Assembly: GCA_032717465.1 (NCBI GenBank) | Contig: CM064653.1 | Coordinates: forward strand, 36,047,103 to 36,111,102 | Reading direction: 5' to 3' | Length of the DNA stretch: 64,000 nucleotides | Source of the DNA: Coenobita brevimanus | Taxonomy: Eukaryota; Arthropoda; Malacostraca; Decapoda; Coenobitidae | Part shown: piece after piece, positions 60,916-64,000 of the stretch | How positions within the stretch are numbered: position 1 is the stretch's first letter | How the letters are laid out: each line of letters opens with the position of its first letter | The notes under the pieces: model-generated | What the model saw: only the letters and a program-made list of their open reading frames with translations | Databases searched by the model: none | What the model was told of the DNA's origin: nothing | Made by a program: the position numbers and the translations under genes

Positions 60916-61439
60916 AATCTCTTCTGGCGCATCACATCATCAAGAAAAAAATTTAAAGACGCCAAGGTAGTCAGGGGATTAACCTACATATGAAGCCAAG
61001 AAATATGATGACTCTTACGGCTCCTGACCCCATCACAACGACAAAACCGACAGCTTGATATCCCCTCTGGCAGGGTGGTGGGACGCTCTAGTTGTGGGTG
61101 TGTCTGTGGCGTGTTTACATCCCACAGGACTGGTTACCCTGAGAATTTTAAGACACCAAAAGCTACGAAGGGGAAGAGTTTTGGTGTGTTCAGTTGCCGT
61201 AAGAAACAGAATTTTTCATGTGTTCGCTCCGTTCCAACGCGACGAGAAATGGTGAAGACTAAAACTGAGTGAGGGTTTCTCGCGCTTTGATATAAAACAA
61301 CTGGATAGGATGAAACTTTAAAGACAAAAAAAACTGAGTAGAGGGAAAGTTTTGGTGACTTTTCCTTTTTCAGTGTATGAGACTTCAGGTGTGGGATTTA
61401 AGAGCACAGACTTTAGACCTGGAAAGATTAGAAATAGCT
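60916..61439. other. No recognisable feature
   Basis: Ordinary complexity. Two overlapping frames of about 65 codons (61055-61272) have no recognisable motif. Confidence 0.4.
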
Positions 61440-61444
61440 TTAAT

Positions 61445-61550
61445 CAACCCCTGCAGTACTAGAGGTCTTTACCAAGCTGAATAAAATCGTTTGAAGGCAG
61501 TACGAATAAACAGCTGAAATAGATTATCGTTGTGAAGTGCTTAAAGAAAA
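61445..61550. mobile_element. MITE-1 partial copy
   Basis: AACCCCTGCAGTACTAGAGG, then GCTGAATAAAATCGTTTGAA and GTACGAATAAAC, then ATTATCGTTGTGAAGTGC, in the order seen in the right halves of other MITE-1 copies. Confidence 0.55.
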
Positions 61551-61799
61551 ATGTTTAGCGACGTGGTAAGAAGGAATGGCTTCGTTACAGTGAGAAGTTA
61601 TGACATAATAAAAGGACAGGTGGATGATATTCAGCAATCGGATTTACAGATGCCTTTGGAATATATTTTATATTAATCTCTTCACGACGACTGGTCTCGC
61701 CTTAGTTAAAAATCTCTTGATATACGTATAGAAACAGAGAAAGCATCATCGTACTATATAATTTAATGGAAACTGTTTCAGACTCTTTTATATTCACGT

Positions 61800-62315
61800 T
61801 GCTGGTTCCTTGAAAGGAGTGATAAGAAACAGGGAAGTGAACATGGACGTGAAAAAGTTACTAGATGACAGTATTGTGATACCAGCTCTAACGTATGGAA
61901 GTGAAGCTTGGACCTTGTTGGAGGAACACAAGAAAGCAGTGGAAATGAGTTATTTGAGAGGAGCCTGTGGAGTCACATGGAGAGACAGACTGACAAATGA
62001 GGATATGAAGGAGCGTTGTGGTGTGGATGGGGATGTGATAGGAAGCGTTAGGAGAAACACACTGAGGTGGTTTGGCCATGTGGAGAGGATGGAGAGTGAG
62101 AGACTGACGAGGAGAGTGTATGTGAGTGAGGTAGAGGGGGAGAGAGGAAGGGGGAGTCCCAGGATGAGGGATGGAGTGGAGAGGTATATGAGACTGGGGT
62201 GTGTGAGCTGGGAGCAGGGCAGTGAAATGGCGGGGGACAGGACGACGTGGAGGCGATTTGTTTGTGGCCACCCCGTAAGGGATTAAGGCGTCTGGCAATA
62301 GATAGATACATAGAG
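61800..62315 (+). pseudogene. LINE 3' fragment (C-terminal region) with (GATA)n tail
   Basis: An open frame of 158 codons (61810-62286) carries the C-terminal region of the same LINE class as at 55.7-56.8 kb: LTYGSEAWTLLEEH, MSYLRGACGVTWRDR, MKERCGV, LRWFGHVERMESERLTRRVY, and a terminal segment with conserved tryptophans. No RT palm lies upstream, so it is strongly 5'-truncated. The frame is unbroken, so the insertion is probably younger than its neighbours. The stop codon lies inside the terminal 3' sequence, and only about 28 nt separate it from the GATAGATA tail (62300-62310). That terminal sequence (62265-62308) is shared with SINE copies A and B. Confidence 0.85.
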
Positions 62316-62321
62316 TGTCTC

Positions 62322-62945
62322 TCTTAATCATCATCATCATCGTCATCCGCTTCACACACAGTCACCCAATCGGTAATCAACTAAGAAATGGTGTGCCAAG
62401 CCTTATCACATTCTTCTCTTTACTTTCGTAGACATCTTGATACTCGGGCATTTCCCAAGCCTTCTTAACTTCCGTTCCTGACTTTCTTTCACTTTCAGTT
62501 AACCTATCCATCCACCTTCTTCTTGGCCTGCCACGCCTCCTCTCACCTTGTTCACCATCCTTTGCGCCTGCTTCCTCTCCATGTTTCCATACCATCTACC
62601 CACACAGTCCTCTACCCAGTCGTCAACAAAACCCCGTTTGTCACATCTTCCAAAAATCATATTATTTTTATGCTACCGGTATTCATTCAACACTGTGCAT
62701 ATTCCTTTCTTGTCCCATTTACACTGCTTTTACTCTTGACATTACAGACTCATTCCAAACCACAGTCACCCGTGCATTAATGTTTCCCAGGTATAGTTTC
62801 ATGCAGTTCTCTAGCAGCATTTACACCCAGATGATTGCTTCGTACCAGTCCTTCATTACACCATCAACCTTCCTTTCTTGTGCCACTATATTTTCCAGTT
62901 TCATTGCAAATAGTATTTAACCCCCTTTGCTACTGTGTCGAGTTA
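62322..62945 (-). pseudogene. Antisense LINE 3' fragment, decayed, (GAT)n tail
   Basis: On the minus strand the C-terminal RRRGRPRRRWMDRL motif (about 62496-62540) aligns with RRRGRPRRGWRDMV of the 55.7-kb LINE. Before it, broken sequence at about 62600-62930 matches that LINE's region around the YGCE motif at the DNA level (for example TGCCACTATATTTTCC, and CTTTTACTCTTGACATTAC against CTCTTACTCTTGACTTTTC). The 3' end is the (GAT)n run at 62329-62346. Frameshifts and gaps make it non-coding. Confidence 0.7.
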
Positions 62946-63056
62946 CTTAGTTACATTCATGAATTTGAGTCTATCCTATTACCAACATATTACTGAGAGA
63001 CGCTTTCTATCGTAATTTTCATAAAATCATTTAGTCATACCAATATACAGTATATA

Positions 63057-63142
63057 TAGATAGATAGATAGATAGATGAGAGATATACAGATAAAGTGAT
63101 AGACAGAGAGATGCATGGATAGATAGGTAGATAGATAGATAT
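63057..63142. repeat. (GATA)n tetranucleotide
   Basis: GATA runs at 63057-63077 and about 63117-63141 with a diverged centre. Confidence 0.9.
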
Positions 63143-63286
63143 GCCTGTATATAAGATGTCTAACTAAAAAAGCTAAGTGTGCGATGAACAGACAGATACA
63201 TTGCGTCATATAACCATAGAGGTGGGTTTAGTATCACATTAGGCCTGTGAAACCTTACCAGCATACGGAAGAGAATAATAATGCGT

Positions 63287-63722
63287 ACAGAGAGAGAGAG
63301 AGAGGGGGGGGGGTAAGAATCTATACGGTATATACGTAACATATAAAAGCTGCTGAGTGACAAAAGAAGAAAAGGGAGGAGGAGGGATGAGGAAGTGGAA
63401 GATGAGGAGGAGAGAAAGGAAGAATAGGTATGAGACAAAGGTGGAATAAATCAGGTGTGGAAGGAAGAGAGGAGGGATGTAATGGATGAGAGAGAGAGAT
63501 GGGAGGGAGGGAGGGAGGGAGGGAGAAGGATTTGAGTGGAAAAGAGAGAGAGAAAAAAAAATTACAATTGAAGAATGTAAGGGGGGGGTGGATGGAAGAA
63601 GGGAAAAGAGAAGAAGGAAGAGAGGAGAGAGGAAAACTGAAGGAAGAAAGAAAAGAAGAAAGTCACGATGGAAGGTAGGAAGGAAGGAGGGAGGGAGAGA
63701 GGGAAGGAGGGAAGAATATAAA
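63287..63722. repeat. (GA)n-poly(G) junction and polypurine block
   Basis: GAGAGAGAGAGAGGGGGGGG at 63291-63312, then GGAGG/GAAAGG DNA with (GGGA)n at about 63501-63522. Confidence 0.85.
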
Positions 63723-63734
63723 GTTGTTGTATTG

Positions 63735-64000
63735 CCCAGTCTGTCTGATTGAGCAGGCCCATCAACAAGAAGGCAAAGTATCGCCCTGCAGGGATGTCCC
63801 GTGCAGTGAAATGATGTTCCCTCGCGGCAGGCAGCGTCTCGCCACAGGGACGGGGATTATTGTGATGGCTTGATTCCTGGATGGACGCCTGGTTTGCTGT
63901 TCTCCACATAGTCAACAAGGTCACTATAGTAGGCGTCACACTACCATATTATCTGGTTATTTGGTTACCACCTAGTGTTGTAAATGGTCTATTGAGTTAC
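63735..64000 (-). mobile_element. SINE-like element, copy E (antisense, cut by window end)
   Basis: On the minus strand, sequence from the window edge inward reads ACCATTTACAACACTAGGTG, then GTAACCAAATAACCAG, matching the central domain of copy A. Further in, GTGTGACGCCTACTATAGTG and CTGTGGCGAGACGCTG are only weakly similar to copies C and D. The inner boundary near 63735 (CTGGGCAATACAACAAC) is tentative. The rest lies outside the window. Confidence 0.5.

Noticed and set aside
61888..62355. A 155-codon minus-strand frame
   Set aside because: It is antisense to the LINE C-terminal region, which carries the recognisable motifs on plus.

Overview
The window looks like repeat-saturated intergenic DNA from a large arthropod genome, most probably a decapod crustacean. 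This rests on three things: very long (CT/GA)n and (CA/GT)n arrays, compound (GT)n(GA)n arrays, and decayed non-LTR retrotransposons with tRNA-like SINEs. The species cannot be named from the sequence. I found no convincing host protein-coding gene, no rRNA and no functional tRNA. Nearly all long open frames lie in pyrimidine-only DNA, where stop codons cannot form, or in tandem repeats whose unit lacks stops.

Layout: 0-5 kb holds a 34-bp minisatellite, a polypyrimidine block, a SINE (copy A) and a 21-bp minisatellite. 5-9.5 kb is purine-rich DNA, (CT)n, trinucleotide clusters, a 35-bp GT-rich array and a 1-kb AT-rich degenerate array. 9.9-10.6 kb is a dispersed repeat that reiterates nuclear-receptor-like motifs; a paralogous copy lies at 27.4-28.2 kb. 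11.4-16.4 kb holds a 20-bp C-rich minisatellite, G-rich DNA, a tRNA-like SINE candidate, a CA-rich array with (CCACA)n, and more purine DNA. 18-28 kb holds large (CT)n and (CA)n arrays, a 22-bp array, a long inverted array, SINE copy B and 3 kb of polypyrimidine DNA. 28.7-33 kb is a 'CATCCAC' array followed by 2.5 kb of degenerate GGT/GTT repeat. 33-50 kb alternates kilobase-long pyrimidine and purine blocks, including about 4.3 kb of purine DNA at 45-49 kb, interrupted by small palindromic elements and SINE copy C.

The most gene-like part is 53.7-63 kb, but it is built from dead retroelements. There is an antisense jockey-type reverse-transcriptase remnant (about 53.8-54.9 kb), an antisense 5'-truncated RTE-like LINE (55.7-56.8 kb), a sense LINE 3' end (61.8-62.3 kb) and an antisense LINE 3' end directly tail-to-tail with it (62.3-62.9 kb). 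The sense LINE ends in about 44 nt that are nearly identical to the 3' ends of SINE copies A and B, which suggests a SINE-LINE partnership. Two families of short palindromic, non-autonomous, MITE-like elements are scattered through the window.

Nothing here forms an operon-like or multi-gene system. The notable biology is mobile-element modularity, reiterated regulatory-like motifs and extreme strand asymmetry. All family assignments come from reading the sequence; no database search was run.
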